Below, piece by piece: positions 52,006 through 61,139 of a DNA stretch of 64,000 bases (position 1 is its first letter; every line of letters begins with the position of its first letter). A model generated the notes under the pieces. The model was given only the letters and a program-made list of their open reading frames with translations, had not been told where the DNA came from and ran no database searches. The DNA comes from Paenibacillus sp. JZ16. GTDB taxonomy: Bacteria > Bacillota > Bacilli > Paenibacillales > Paenibacillaceae. A program made the translations under genes and the position numbers. The stretch covers positions 1,364,001 through 1,428,000 of the forward strand of contig NZ_CP017659.1 in assembly GCF_015326965.1 (NCBI RefSeq). The letters run 5' to 3'.

Positions 52006-53214
52006 ATGAAAAAAATCTACAAAGTACTAGCAACCGCTACGGTTCTCGCGATGGCCGCACTGCCAATAGCAGCGAATGCACAGGCCGTCCCTCCTGCTGC
52101 AGCCCATAAGGGACAAGGCAACATCACAAATCAGGTGAAGAAAAGCGTTCCTGGAACGATGGGTTACATAACGGACTTCGTCAATGACAAATCAGGCACA
52201 TGGATTATCGTAACCGGCCGCGGCTTGGCAGCAACCGATCAACAAGAAATCAAGCTCTCGATATCCAAAGATACTAAAATCATTGATGCCAAAGGCAACC
52301 AAGTCCAGCTCCAAACGATCGTGGATAAAAACAAAGCGATAAAAGCTTTCTATAACCCAAACATAACGAAGAGCCTACCCGCTCAAGGTTCGGCTCTTAC
52401 GATCATTGTACAGGATAACGACCTCGCCGGTATTGATGGAACCATCTCGGAGGTAACCAAACAAGGCATTCTGGTGGAAGGAACCAATCTGTACAACGAC
52501 AGTGAAGAAACCATGCTGCTTCATCTGGATCCAAAAGCAAAAATCATCGATCAAAACGGCAGCGCACTGAAAGCAAGCGACCTGGAAGCCGGCATGAGTA
52601 TTCGCGCTTTCTATGGACCTTACGTGGCGTTAAGCATGCCGCCTCAATCCTCAACGAATTATATACGGGTCAACACGAATGCCGAGAATAACGATCAGGA
52701 GCAAGCTGCCGGCATTGACGGCATCCTTACAGAAATGAAGGATGGAAGAATAAGCGTTTCCGGTAAACCAGCTAAAGCAGGTGACCTCGAATACGTTGTG
52801 CTCGCTGTTGATGGCGACACAAAGATTGTAGATGCCGGGGGCAAATCGTTAACGGCTGAAGTCTTAAAATCGGGTCTGCGAATCGAAGCTGAATACGTGT
52901 CCGTGATTTACCCTGCCCTGCTGCATGCAGATAAGATCGTGGTCTCCGACACCTCAGCGCCCAAAGTCGAGGGCACGATAACTACATCCGAACGCACGTC
53001 AAAGGATCAAGTGTATATCAATGTAGGTTCAGATCAATCCAACGACAACGACATCGTCATCAACATCTCCAAGGATACTCAAGTGATTGGACTGAATCCC
53101 GACGAGAAGCTGGAACCCGGCATGAACATCGTGGTCTTCCACTCGCCTATCATGACCATGTCCATTCCGGCAATCACATCCGCTGAAGTGATTATGGTTC
53201 AAGCCGACAACTAA
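52006..53214 (+). CDS. Secreted protein with four tandem beta-rich repeats
   Basis: 402 residues. A classical signal peptide is present (basic KKIYK, hydrophobic core, AANAQA cleavage region at about 22-27). Four repeats of 78-87 residues follow, at about 50-136, 141-223, 236-313 and 320-399. Each starts with a G-x-I/L-x-x strand, has an IS-x-DTKIID-like strand near the middle and (repeats 1, 2 and 4) a (F)Y-x-P-x-x-x-x-S-(M/L)-P motif. I recognise no named domain. With no sortase or surface-anchoring motif, it is probably released or wall-trapped. An ECF-type promoter suggests induction by envelope stress. GGAGG precedes the ATG. Confidence 0.85.
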   Translation: MKKIYKVLATATVLAMAALPIAANAQAVPPAAAHKGQGNITNQVKKSVPGTMGYITDFVNDKSGTWIIVTGRGLAATDQQEIKLSISKDTKIIDAKGNQVQLQTIVDKNKAIKAFYNPNITKSLPAQGSALTIIVQDNDLAGIDGTISEVTKQGILVEGTNLYNDSEETMLLHLDPKAKIIDQNGSALKASDLEAGMSIRAFYGPYVALSMPPQSSTNYIRVNTNAENNDQEQAAGIDGILTEMKDGRISVSGKPAKAGDLEYVVLAVDGDTKIVDAGGKSLTAEVLKSGLRIEAEYVSVIYPALLHADKIVVSDTSAPKVEGTITTSERTSKDQVYINVGSDQSNDNDIVINISKDTQVIGLNPDEKLEPGMNIVVFHSPIMTMSIPAITSAEVIMVQADN

Positions 53215-53256
53215 GCTGTTGCTCTGGCTGCTTACCGCCGCTGCTAAAATAAATCA

Positions 53257-53304
53257 CAAAAAAACACCATCGTACTCAGGATTCCTGAATACGATGGTGT
53301 TTTA
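53257..53304. terminator. Bidirectional terminator between repeat protein and yeeI
   Basis: AACACCATCGTACTCAGG and CCTGAATACGATGGTGTT pair over about 17 bases with one mismatch, with Ts on both sides. Confidence 0.85.
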
Positions 53305-53331
53305 ATGTAGTAAGATATTAATCGTTACGAA

Positions 53332-54051
53332 CTATTCCTCAAATTCCACGTTGTGATACACCTGCTGAACATCCTCGAGATCTTCAAGAGCATCGATCAG
53401 CTTCTCAAACTGGGCAACGCCATCTTCCGGTAAGGTGACAAAATTCTGAGCCAGCATGGTAAGCTCGGCAACGGTAAATTCCGTAATACCAGCGGCTTTG
53501 AATGCTTCCTGAACCGCATGGAACTGGTCGGGTTCAGCATAGACGATCACTGCTTCTTCCTCTTCCAGGATGTCACGGACATCCAGGTCGGCTTCGAGCA
53601 GCAGATCCATGACTTCCTCAGCCGACTTACCTTCGACGCCGATGACTGCGGTTGGATCAAACATATAAGACACTGAACCGCTGACGCCCATATTGCCGCC
53701 GTTCTTATTAAAGGCAGAACGTACAGCAGGCGCCGTACGATTGACGTTGTTGGTTAAAGCGTCAACAATGATCATCGAACCGTTCGGACCAAAACCTTCA
53801 TAGCGAAGCTCTTCATAATTCTCATCCCCGCTGCCCTTGGCTTTATCCAAGGCGCGGTCAATAATGGCTTTCGGCACATTGTATGTTTTGGCGCGCTCAA
53901 GAACAACCTTCAGCGCACGGTTGGACTCGGGATCCGGTTCCCCCTTCTTGGCTGCCACATAAATTTCGACACCAAATTTCGCATATACGCGACTTGTATT
54001 TGCATCCTTGGATGCTTTTTTCTCTTTAATATTATTCCATTTACGGCCCAT
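53332..54051 (-). CDS. yeeI: YebC/PmpR-family protein YeeI
   Basis: About 239 residues, very close to remembered B. subtilis YeeI. It begins [20 protein letters not shown] and contains [19 protein letters not shown] and [20 protein letters not shown]. YebC-family proteins were first described as transcriptional regulators; more recent work links the family to ribosome stalling relief on difficult sequences. The start at 54051 matches homologues, although the ribosome binding site (GAGCGG) is weak; earlier in-frame codons give an unrelated extension. It shares a terminator with the repeat-protein gene. Confidence 0.92.
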   Translation of the reverse strand: MGRKWNNIKEKKASKDANTSRVYAKFGVEIYVAAKKGEPDPESNRALKVVLERAKTYNVPKAIIDRALDKAKGSGDENYEELRYEGFGPNGSMIIVDALTNNVNRTAPAVRSAFNKNGGNMGVSGSVSYMFDPTAVIGVEGKSAEEVMDLLLEADLDVRDILEEEEAVIVYAEPDQFHAVQEAFKAAGITEFTVAELTMLAQNFVTLPEDGVAQFEKLIDALEDLEDVQQVYHNVEFEE

Positions 54052-54188
54052 ATATTTCCGCTCACTTTCATTATTGAATCTGTAGCCGGTATTCAATAAA
54101 TACCCTCGTCCATTATATATCTATTAAGTCCCTTGAACAAGGTTAAGAGCTTATATCCGGAAAATAGACAAATACCCGTAACCATCAA

Positions 54189-55112
54189 TCAGCGCTGTTC
54201 ACCGACAAGTAAGATCACCTTTCCCCTGCCATGACCCGTTTCAACAATGCGATGCGCTTCCGGCGCCTCGTGCAGCGGAAACACCTCTCGAATATGAATG
54301 CGAATATAACTCTCCATATATAAATCCACCAGCTCCTGCAGTCTAGCTGCCGTTCTCGTGCCGCTTAGCACGGGTATACCCAACTCCACAGCAGTCTCGT
54401 CCGACACCATCGTGCGGATACGCTCCTTGTTGTGCACAAGCTGGGCAGAAGCCCTTAATGCCTCGGGGCCGGCAGCATCAACTGCAGCATCGATTCCTTG
54501 CGGCGCGATTCTGCGGACCCTTTCCACAAGCCCAGCGCCATATGCAACCGGTATAACGCCGATGGACCGCAAATATTCATGATTGCGCTCACTTGCGGTT
54601 CCAATGACAGCTGCTGCGCCCCAGGCTTTTGCCAACTGGCATGCAAAGGTACCAAACCCGCCTGCCGCGGCATGGATGAGCACGGTGTCTCCTTCCTCAA
54701 TTCCAACAGATTTCAATGCCATATGTGCCCCCTGGCCATTACCGGAGAAACCTCCAGCTATTTCCCATGGCATGCGCTCGGGTTTGATTACAATCTGATC
54801 CGCATCCACCACGACATATTCAGCGTAACAATGGAGCAGTGAGAACCCAAGTACCTCCATGCCCACTGCGAATTGATCGACGCCTTCCCCGACCTGATCG
54901 ATCACGCCAGCGAACTCATTGCCCGGTATCATCGGGAAACGCTGTTGAGGGACATAGCCTATGGTTCCGTTGCGAACCCCGCAATCAAAGGGCAGCACGC
55001 CAGCTGCCTTCACGCGGACTCGCACAGTACCCGGTCCTGCCTGCGGCTGCTTCATTTCCGTTAATTTTAAGACCTCAGGTGGACCGAATGAAGTAATGGC
55101 CATAGCTTTCAT
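54189..55112 (-). CDS. Zinc-free quinone oxidoreductase-like MDR protein
   Basis: About 307 residues. A GroES-like N-domain (KAMAITSFGPPEVLKL) is followed by a Rossmann domain with AAAGGFGTFACQLAKAWGA, the NADPH-binding motif of quinone oxidoreductase/zeta-crystallin proteins. The Cys ligands of zinc alcohol dehydrogenases are absent. It likely reduces quinones or enones with NADPH. Its ATG overlaps the MFS transporter's stop as ATGA, with GAGGAG nine bases before it, so the two are coupled. A divergent LysR gene at 56660 is the probable regulator. Confidence 0.9.
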   Translation of the reverse strand: MKAMAITSFGPPEVLKLTEMKQPQAGPGTVRVRVKAAGVLPFDCGVRNGTIGYVPQQRFPMIPGNEFAGVIDQVGEGVDQFAVGMEVLGFSLLHCYAEYVVVDADQIVIKPERMPWEIAGGFSGNGQGAHMALKSVGIEEGDTVLIHAAAGGFGTFACQLAKAWGAAAVIGTASERNHEYLRSIGVIPVAYGAGLVERVRRIAPQGIDAAVDAAGPEALRASAQLVHNKERIRTMVSDETAVELGIPVLSGTRTAARLQELVDLYMESYIRIHIREVFPLHEAPEAHRIVETGHGRGKVILLVGEQR

Positions 55113-56482
55113 CTGCAACATCTCCTCTTTTCGTAATGCTTATTAAAAAATGAAATAAAAAGCGCCGCTACAACTGCAATCATGATCATCAGCATGAAGT
55201 ATATATTGCTAAAGACATACGCGCTCAGATCGTGGATCAACGGGTTCCAAGCCTTAGCGGCTTCCAGATCCACCATGGTTCCGTAAAGGCTGGCAAATAT
55301 CGCTCCTGCCATGAAATTCAACATCGACAATATACCCATTCCCACTCCACTTTGTTCATGCGGCAGCGTCAATGAAATGGATTTGGACAGCGCAATCGAC
55401 ATAAAGGCTTGCCCGACACCACCGAGAATCAGGAACAAGGCAATCCATACAGGCGAGGCCCCCGTAAATGACGATAATAATAGAAAACAGAACAGAAATA
55501 AGCTTACGGCGATGTGGAACAGATATGAAGTGCCTTTACGGTCCGCCATCGTGCCTCCGAATTTGCTGAGTAATGCGGTAGCGATTGCTGCTGGCACCAT
55601 AACATATCCCGTCAAACCCAGCCTCAATTGGTGAACTTGCGTTAACAGCGTCGGCGTCAGGAACACAAGAGAATATCCTATTCCTGTTGCTGCGAAAGCA
55701 ATTACCAAGCCAAGCGTGTAACGAACGTTTTTGAATACCCCCGGGTTTATAAAAGGAGCTGCCGCTTTCCGGATTCTCCAGATGAAACAAGTCAATAGCA
55801 GGACAAAACTGATCAGGGTCAATGCTGTTGGATTCGTAATAGAGAGCAGCAGGCTAGCTACAGCTCCGGCTAGCAGACCGCAACCGGGCCAATCCATTTG
55901 GGCTGTGCCAACTCTTTCATCATGTAAATATTTGTAGTAGAAAGGCAATGTCAACAGAATGAGTAACGGCATGCAAAATAACACGCGCCAATGGACAATG
56001 CTTACAAGCATTGCCGCTACGGCTGGACCAGCTGCACTGCCGATAGCGCCGCCTGTCATCGATATCCCTAAAGCTCTTCCCCTATGCTTCGGAGGAAAAT
56101 AGCGCACGGGGATGATGCCGGATATCGCCGGTATGACGGCTGATCCTGCAGCCTGCAGCATCCTTCCGAAGATGAGCATTCCGTAAACCTGAGACAGCAT
56201 CCCGATAACCGAACCGACTATAAAGGTGATAAACCCGATGGAAATCAAGATTTTCAGCTTGTAACGATCGGCAAGCTTTCCGTAGATAACACTTCCCATA
56301 GCAAATACAAGCAAATACGATGTCGTTACCCAGCTGACTTCGGCCATGCTCAGCCCAAACTCTCGCCTGATTTCTGGGAGCACGATATTAAACATCGTTG
56401 CATTCATAACCGATATGGCAAGAGTAAATGCCAGAACGCTGATTAATGCTTCGCTTGATGACTTTCTTTTCCCGATTCCCAT
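55109..56482 (-). CDS. MFS drug-type exporter, DHA2 (EmrB/QacA-like) family
   Basis: 457 residues with about 14 predicted membrane segments. MAEVSWVTTSYLLVFAMGSVIYGKLADR and the following GSVIGMLSQ are typical of the DHA2 group. Motif C-like GAIGSAAGPAV lies in segment 5. It probably exports a hydrophobic or phenolic compound. Operon with the oxidoreductase: one enzyme to reduce and one pump to remove a toxic compound is a common pairing. AAGGAAGGGG is the ribosome binding site. The region upstream carries repeated sequence shared with the LysR gene. Confidence 0.9.
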   Translation of the reverse strand: MGIGKRKSSSEALISVLAFTLAISVMNATMFNIVLPEIRREFGLSMAEVSWVTTSYLLVFAMGSVIYGKLADRYKLKILISIGFITFIVGSVIGMLSQVYGMLIFGRMLQAAGSAVIPAISGIIPVRYFPPKHRGRALGISMTGGAIGSAAGPAVAAMLVSIVHWRVLFCMPLLILLTLPFYYKYLHDERVGTAQMDWPGCGLLAGAVASLLLSITNPTALTLISFVLLLTCFIWRIRKAAAPFINPGVFKNVRYTLGLVIAFAATGIGYSLVFLTPTLLTQVHQLRLGLTGYVMVPAAIATALLSKFGGTMADRKGTSYLFHIAVSLFLFCFLLLSSFTGASPVWIALFLILGGVGQAFMSIALSKSISLTLPHEQSGVGMGILSMLNFMAGAIFASLYGTMVDLEAAKAWNPLIHDLSAYVFSNIYFMLMIMIAVVAALFISFFNKHYEKRRCCR

Positions 56483-56502
56483 AAAAGCCCCTTCCTTCCG
56501 AA

Positions 56503-56561
56503 TTTTAAAAGGGATACCCTATTACGTTTGTGTACCGATGTACAAATCTTAAAAGGGATTG
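56503..56561. promoter_or_regulatory. Candidate LysR-binding region between divergent genes
   Basis: TTTTAAAAGGGAT (56503-56515) recurs as TCTTAAAAGGGATT from about 56548, some 44 bases away. Between them TTTGTGTACCGATGTACAAA is an imperfect inverted repeat with a T-N11-A core. Typical of a LysR-controlled divergent promoter, but the boxes are not assigned. Confidence 0.4.
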
Positions 56562-56659
56562 TTTTCCTCTCGTTGTTTATTTTATAATGGGTTCGAAATA
56601 AACAAAAATATATAATATGCTATGTAGATCATATACTGGGGTATATAGGGGGATGAAGA

Positions 56660-57532
56660 ATGGAACTTCTGCAGCTGCGTTATTTTCAAACCGTAGCCCG
56701 AACGGAACACATGACGAAAGCAGCTCAAGAGCTTCATATTGCACAGCCTGCTTTAAGCAAAACCATATCCAGGCTGGAAGCGGATGTCGGAGTTCCGTTG
56801 TTTGATCGTCATGGCGGGAGAATCCGATTGAATACATTTGGGAAGCTCTATTTGGATAAAGTTGAACGTGCACTTCATTTGCTGGAGGAGGGCCAGAAAG
56901 AAATCAATGAACTTGCAGGACTTCAGCATGGCAGTATTCATCTGGCAACCTCAACCCTGGATCCGTTATCCGAACCGCTGAGTCAGTTTCTGGCGGAGCA
57001 CCCTGACGTTAATTTTCAAATATCCCAGGTCGGAACGGAGGACATGATGAAGATGATGGAAATGGGGCAGGTCGATTTATGCTTTACTTCGATGGCGATG
57101 GAGCAACCCCTGTTATCTCAAGTGACCGTGCTTCGCGAGGATGTGTATTTGGCTGTACCCCAAGCGCACAGGCTCGCTGACCGTACGTCCATTAACTTGG
57201 ATGAACTGAAGGAGGAAGCTTTTATCGGCTACAAGGAAGATTTTATATTCCAGCAAATGAACGATACATTCTTTCAGGAGGCTGGAATTACGCCCAGATA
57301 TGTATGCCGGGTTGACGAACCTCCGGCTATTGCAAGTCTGGTTCGTGCCGGTCTTGGTGTTGCCCTCTTCGGATGTTCTCATGTCCAAGACGCCAAGCTT
57401 AAGCTTCTGCCCATTGCGAAGCCCGAATGCAAACGGCACTATCGGCTTATCTGGCATGAGAAGCACTATTTATCCTTAGCGGCTCGTCAGTTTCGTGATG
57501 ACGTCATTCATTACTTTTCGGAAAAATCGTAA
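56660..57532 (+). CDS. LysR-family transcriptional regulator
   Basis: 290 residues. The N-terminal HTH is MELLQLRYFQTVARTEHMTKAAQELHIAQPAL; the effector-binding domain follows. It is divergent from the MFS exporter-oxidoreductase operon (55109-56482), the classical arrangement for a LysR activator of a detoxification operon. A GGGGGATG element lies before the ATG. The effector would be the exported or reduced compound, unknown here. Ends in a well-formed terminator. Confidence 0.9.
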   Translation: MELLQLRYFQTVARTEHMTKAAQELHIAQPALSKTISRLEADVGVPLFDRHGGRIRLNTFGKLYLDKVERALHLLEEGQKEINELAGLQHGSIHLATSTLDPLSEPLSQFLAEHPDVNFQISQVGTEDMMKMMEMGQVDLCFTSMAMEQPLLSQVTVLREDVYLAVPQAHRLADRTSINLDELKEEAFIGYKEDFIFQQMNDTFFQEAGITPRYVCRVDEPPAIASLVRAGLGVALFGCSHVQDAKLKLLPIAKPECKRHYRLIWHEKHYLSLAARQFRDDVIHYFSEKS

Positions 57533-57576
57533 TACACAGCAAGATTCCAATCATATACAATTTCGATTATTGAAGG

Positions 57577-57615
57577 CACTTCCTGCTCATGAACAAATGC
57601 AGGAGGTGTTTTTTT
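57577..57615 (+). terminator. Terminator of the LysR gene
   Basis: CACTTCCTGC and GCAGGAGGTG pair over ten positions (one T-G) around a 12-base loop and are followed by seven Ts. Confidence 0.85.
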
Positions 57616-57657
57616 GCGAGAGAAATGTAGATGAAACAAAAAAATGATTGATTATTA

Positions 57658-57682
57658 ATAGACAAAATATTATTATGTCTAT
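57658..57682. promoter_or_regulatory. Inverted-repeat operator upstream of the second MFS gene
   Basis: ATAGACA and TGTCTAT form a perfect 7-bp inverted repeat with an 11-base A/T-only spacer, about 85 bases before the MFS start. It is a good candidate for a dimeric regulator of the TetR, MarR or GntR class; no such gene is adjacent. Confidence 0.5.
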
Positions 57683-57766
57683 GTATAAAACAACGAAATG
57701 CGCATTCGTTTGTTTTTACGCTATCCGATCTGTAAAGTACAGACCTCGAAAGGAGACTCTTTTATT

Positions 57767-58972
57767 TTGCTTAACAACCCCTATGTTCGAACGATTGTCT
57801 TGTCACGCGTTCTCTTGAATCTTGGCATTTGGGTTCGTAACTTTGCCATTCTTCTATACGTTACCGACTTGACGGACAATAATCCTATGTATGTATCCCT
57901 CATATCCGTAGCCGAATTTGCGCCGATTTTCTTGTTTGCCTTCATCGGAGGTACTTTCGCGGACCGCTGGCGGCCTAAGCGTACCATGGTCAGTTCTGAT
58001 GCATTGTCTGCGATATCGGTATTTCTCGTGCTGATCGCCGTTCATAACGGGTCGTGGCAGGCATTACTGGTACTTACGTTCTTCTCAGCCGTCCTGTCCC
58101 AATTCTCTCAGCCTTCAGCGATGAAGCTGTTTAAACAGCATGTCCCCGCTGAACAGCTGCAATCCGTGATGGCCATGTTTCAATCGATGGTTGCCTTCTT
58201 TACGGTGATCGGCCCAATCGCCGGTGCATTTGTATATCAAACGTTCGGCATTGAAGTATCGCTGGTCGCAACAGGAGCGTTATTCCTGGGTTCTGGATTG
58301 ATTCTGACTTTGCTGCCCCGTGATATGCAGAAAGAGACACAATCCAAGCAGCAGAACCTGAAACAAGAGCTTATCGAAGGCCTTCGCTATGTATGGAGTA
58401 ATCATACGCTCCGAACCCTTGCCGCGACCTTCGCCGCGGCTGGCTTGGCAGCGGGACTTATTCAGCCGCTCGCGATATTTGTGACGATTGAGAACCTCGG
58501 TCGGGATAAGTCATTCTTGCAATGGCTGTTAACGGTCAATGGAGCGGCGATGCTCGTCGGAGGAGGCTTCGTCATGGCATTTGCCAAGAAAATCCCCCCT
58601 CAAACCTTACTAGCACTCGGTCTGAGCGTTAGTGCCGTCGGGACCCTTGGTATTGGCTGGTCAACCAGCGTCATCTTTACGATGCTCCTTCTAGTGATTA
58701 ACGGATTCTTTTATCCCACCATCCACATTGGAATCAACACCATGATCCTAAACAATACGGAAGGGCCATATATTGGTCGGGTCGGCGGCGCCCTAACCCC
58801 GATTTATATGGGAATGATGGTGCTGGGCATGTCGATCGGGGGATTGTTCAAAGACCAGCTGTCCCTGTTCGTCGTTTATGCGGCTAGCACACTCTTGTTC
58901 CTGACTGGTTCGGCTCTGCTGCTTCCATTATTTAAAAAGAGAAAGAGCACGGCCGGCGTATTGGAGCAATGA
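57767..58972 (+). CDS. MFS transporter, transmembrane-secretion-effector/EntS-like
   Basis: About 401 residues and 12 predicted membrane segments. FLFAFIGGTFADRWRPKRTMVSSDALSA is motif A of the EntS/MFS_3-like exporters, and QPSAMKLFKQHVPAEQLQSVMAM is typical of the next loop. Members export siderophores, macrolides or other small compounds. The TTG at 57767 is chosen because AAAGGAGA lies nine bases before it and the protein then begins at the first helix; a longer frame from 57698 lacks a ribosome binding site. Preceded by an inverted-repeat operator candidate. Confidence 0.85.
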   Translation: MLNNPYVRTIVLSRVLLNLGIWVRNFAILLYVTDLTDNNPMYVSLISVAEFAPIFLFAFIGGTFADRWRPKRTMVSSDALSAISVFLVLIAVHNGSWQALLVLTFFSAVLSQFSQPSAMKLFKQHVPAEQLQSVMAMFQSMVAFFTVIGPIAGAFVYQTFGIEVSLVATGALFLGSGLILTLLPRDMQKETQSKQQNLKQELIEGLRYVWSNHTLRTLAATFAAAGLAAGLIQPLAIFVTIENLGRDKSFLQWLLTVNGAAMLVGGGFVMAFAKKIPPQTLLALGLSVSAVGTLGIGWSTSVIFTMLLLVINGFFYPTIHIGINTMILNNTEGPYIGRVGGALTPIYMGMMVLGMSIGGLFKDQLSLFVVYAASTLLFLTGSALLLPLFKKRKSTAGVLEQ

Positions 58973-58978
58973 ACAACA

Positions 58979-59016
58979 AAAAAGAGCCGCCTCACATTTC
59001 AAGAGGCGGCTCTTAC
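58979..59016. terminator. Bidirectional terminator after the MFS gene
   Basis: AGAGCCGCCTC and GAGGCGGCTCT pair perfectly over 11 bp around a 9-base loop, with As before and Ts after. Confidence 0.85.
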
Positions 59017-59063
59017 TTAACTAGAGACCGTGTAGCAACTGGCGGTCATGTCGTCTTATTGTT

Positions 59064-59300
59064 TCAGGCTCGGATGATCCAGGCTTTGAATGCCTTCCCT
59101 TCTTTTAGCGTTGAACGCTTGACCCATGCTCTGCACGTCATCTCCTGAACCGCTTCCAGCGCATCATATCGGTTCCGCAAGTAACTGTAAGCTATATGGA
59201 TCAGTGTTTCCTTGTGTTCCATAATGGCCTGGTAAAAATCGGTCTCATCATCCGTTTTCGTCAGTGCCACCTTTTTCATCTCTGCTTGGGAGCCCATCAT
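59064..59300 (-). pseudogene. Truncated ECF-type RNA polymerase sigma factor (N-terminal fragment)
   Basis: 78 codons that match sigma region 2 of ECF factors: FYQAIMEHKETLIHIAYSYLRNRYDALEAVQEMTCRAWVKR, then WIIRA and a stop. A complete ECF factor is about 160-190 residues; region 4, which reads the -35 box, is missing. The sequence beyond the stop does not continue the family in any frame I could read. There is no anti-sigma gene. AGGAG is still present before the start, so the fragment may be translated but should be inactive as a sigma factor. Confidence 0.75.
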
Positions 59301-59325
59301 GATCTCCTAAAGTGCTATAAACAAT

Positions 59326-59360
59326 AAAACCGAAGCTCTTCTCAAGAAGAACTCCGGTTT
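59326..59360 (-). terminator. Terminator of the cysJI operon
   Basis: On the minus strand AACCGGAGTTCTT and AAGAGCTTCGGTT pair with a mismatch around a short loop and are followed by TTTATTG. Confidence 0.7.
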
Positions 59361-59378
59361 GTTGATAATTGAGTATCA

Positions 59379-61109
59379 TTATGCGTGAAATTGTTGTCCG
59401 TCCAACACTTCCTTCACATAGCCGGCCCGGATCACAAAGTCACCGAAATGCTCGCCCTGCTCGCGTTCTTGTGCATATTGCTTCATGAGGGGACGAAGGG
59501 AATCCAAAATCTCGGCCTCTCCGATGTTTTCCTTATACAGCTTGTTCAGCCGGTGTCCGGAGAAACCGCCACCCAGGTACATGTTATATTTGCCAGGCGC
59601 CTTTCCGATAAATGCGATTTCAGCCAGCATCGGTCTGGCGCACCCATTCGGGCACCCAGTCATTCGAATGACGATATCCTCTTCGCGAAGTCCGTTCTCT
59701 TCCAGGATCACATCGATTTTATCCAATAACGTCGGCAGATATCGCTCGGATTCGGCCATAGCCAATCCACATGTCGGTAAAGCTACGCATGCCATGGAAT
59801 TTCGTCTCAGGGCAGAATAATGATTACCGTCCGTAAGTCCGTAACGCTTGATGAGGTCTTCAATCTTTTTCTTCTTATGGCTGCTGACATTGGCGATGAT
59901 CAGATTCTGATTGGCCGTCAGACGGAAGTCTCCATTATGGATTTGAGCGATTTCGCGCAGCCCTGTCATCAGCAGGTAATCGGATTCGTCTTTCACACGT
60001 CCGTTTTGGATGAACAGTGTAAAATGCCATTTGCCATTGCTGCCTTTAACCCAGCCGTAGCGGTCTCCGTTATGATCAAAATGATATGGTTTTGCCTCCT
60101 CCAGCTTCCAGCCCAGACGGCTGGTCAGCTCGTTGACAAACCAGTCGATACCGCGATCATCAATCGTATATTTGAAACGAGCATGCTTGCGCACCGCGCG
60201 GTCTCCGTAATCACGTTGAATCATTACCGTCTTCTCGGCCAAGTCAACGATCTGCTCGGGTTTGCAGAAACCAATGACTTTCGCCACTTGAGGATAGGTT
60301 AACGAATCACCATGCGTCATCCCCATGCCACCGCCTACCGAAACGTTAAAGCCTTTCAATTGTCCATCCTCAATGATGGCAATGAAGCCAAGATCTTGGG
60401 AAAATACATCAACATCATTGGATGGCGGCACGGCCATACCGATCTTAAATTTCCGCGGCAGGTACACCGGGCCATAGATCGGCTCCTGCTCCTCTCCCTC
60501 TTGCAGGCTGTCTACAATCTTCTCGCCGTCCAGCCAAATCTCATGATAAGCACGCGAGCGCGGATCGAGATGACTGCTAAGCATTCGTGCCCATTCGTAT
60601 ACCTCCGAATGAATTTCGGATTGATAGGGGTTCGGGTTGCACATCACGTTCCGGTTGACGTCGCCGCAAGCAGCCAATGTGCTAAGCATGGCTTCATTCA
60701 CTTCTTGAATGGTGCTCTTCATATTCCACTTCAATACGCCATGAAGCTGAAAGGATTGGCGGGTGGTCAAGCGAATCGTCCCGTTGGCATACTTTTGGGC
60801 TACACGGTCCATCATCAGCCATTGCTCCGGAGTCACGACGCCGCCAGCGGCGCGAACACGCAGCATGAACTGGTATGCGGGTTCCAGCTTTTGCTTATGC
60901 CGTTCGTTACGCAAATCCCGGTCATCCTGCATATAACTGCCGTGAAATTTCATCAGCCGGTTATCGTCTTCCGGAATCGACCCCGTTATGCGATCCTCTA
61001 AGGTCTCTACAAGACTGCCACGCAGATAATTGCTTCGACGCTTGATGTCCTCAACATCACTATGCGGCGCACTATGGGGTGATACTAGATTATTATCAGA
61101 CATGTTCAT
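59379..61109 (-). CDS. cysI: Sulfite reductase hemoprotein beta-subunit CysI
   Basis: 576 residues. Cys441, Cys447, Cys486 and Cys490, in [10 protein letters not shown] and GCPNGCARP, bind the [4Fe-4S]-siroheme centre. [11 protein letters not shown] and the Arg/Lys-rich [16 protein letters not shown] segment are family hallmarks. It reduces sulfite to sulfide with six electrons delivered by CysJ, the last step of assimilatory sulfate reduction before cysteine synthesis. Encoded 30 bases after cysJ; AGGAG lies before the first ATG, and an ATG two codons on is also possible. Full length. Confidence 0.95.
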   Translation of the reverse strand: MNMSDNNLVSPHSAPHSDVEDIKRRSNYLRGSLVETLEDRITGSIPEDDNRLMKFHGSYMQDDRDLRNERHKQKLEPAYQFMLRVRAAGGVVTPEQWLMMDRVAQKYANGTIRLTTRQSFQLHGVLKWNMKSTIQEVNEAMLSTLAACGDVNRNVMCNPNPYQSEIHSEVYEWARMLSSHLDPRSRAYHEIWLDGEKIVDSLQEGEEQEPIYGPVYLPRKFKIGMAVPPSNDVDVFSQDLGFIAIIEDGQLKGFNVSVGGGMGMTHGDSLTYPQVAKVIGFCKPEQIVDLAEKTVMIQRDYGDRAVRKHARFKYTIDDRGIDWFVNELTSRLGWKLEEAKPYHFDHNGDRYGWVKGSNGKWHFTLFIQNGRVKDESDYLLMTGLREIAQIHNGDFRLTANQNLIIANVSSHKKKKIEDLIKRYGLTDGNHYSALRRNSMACVALPTCGLAMAESERYLPTLLDKIDVILEENGLREEDIVIRMTGCPNGCARPMLAEIAFIGKAPGKYNMYLGGGFSGHRLNKLYKENIGEAEILDSLRPLMKQYAQEREQGEHFGDFVIRAGYVKEVLDGQQFHA

Positions 61110-61139
61110 TTTTCTCCTCTCGCAACCACAGGGGTGATC

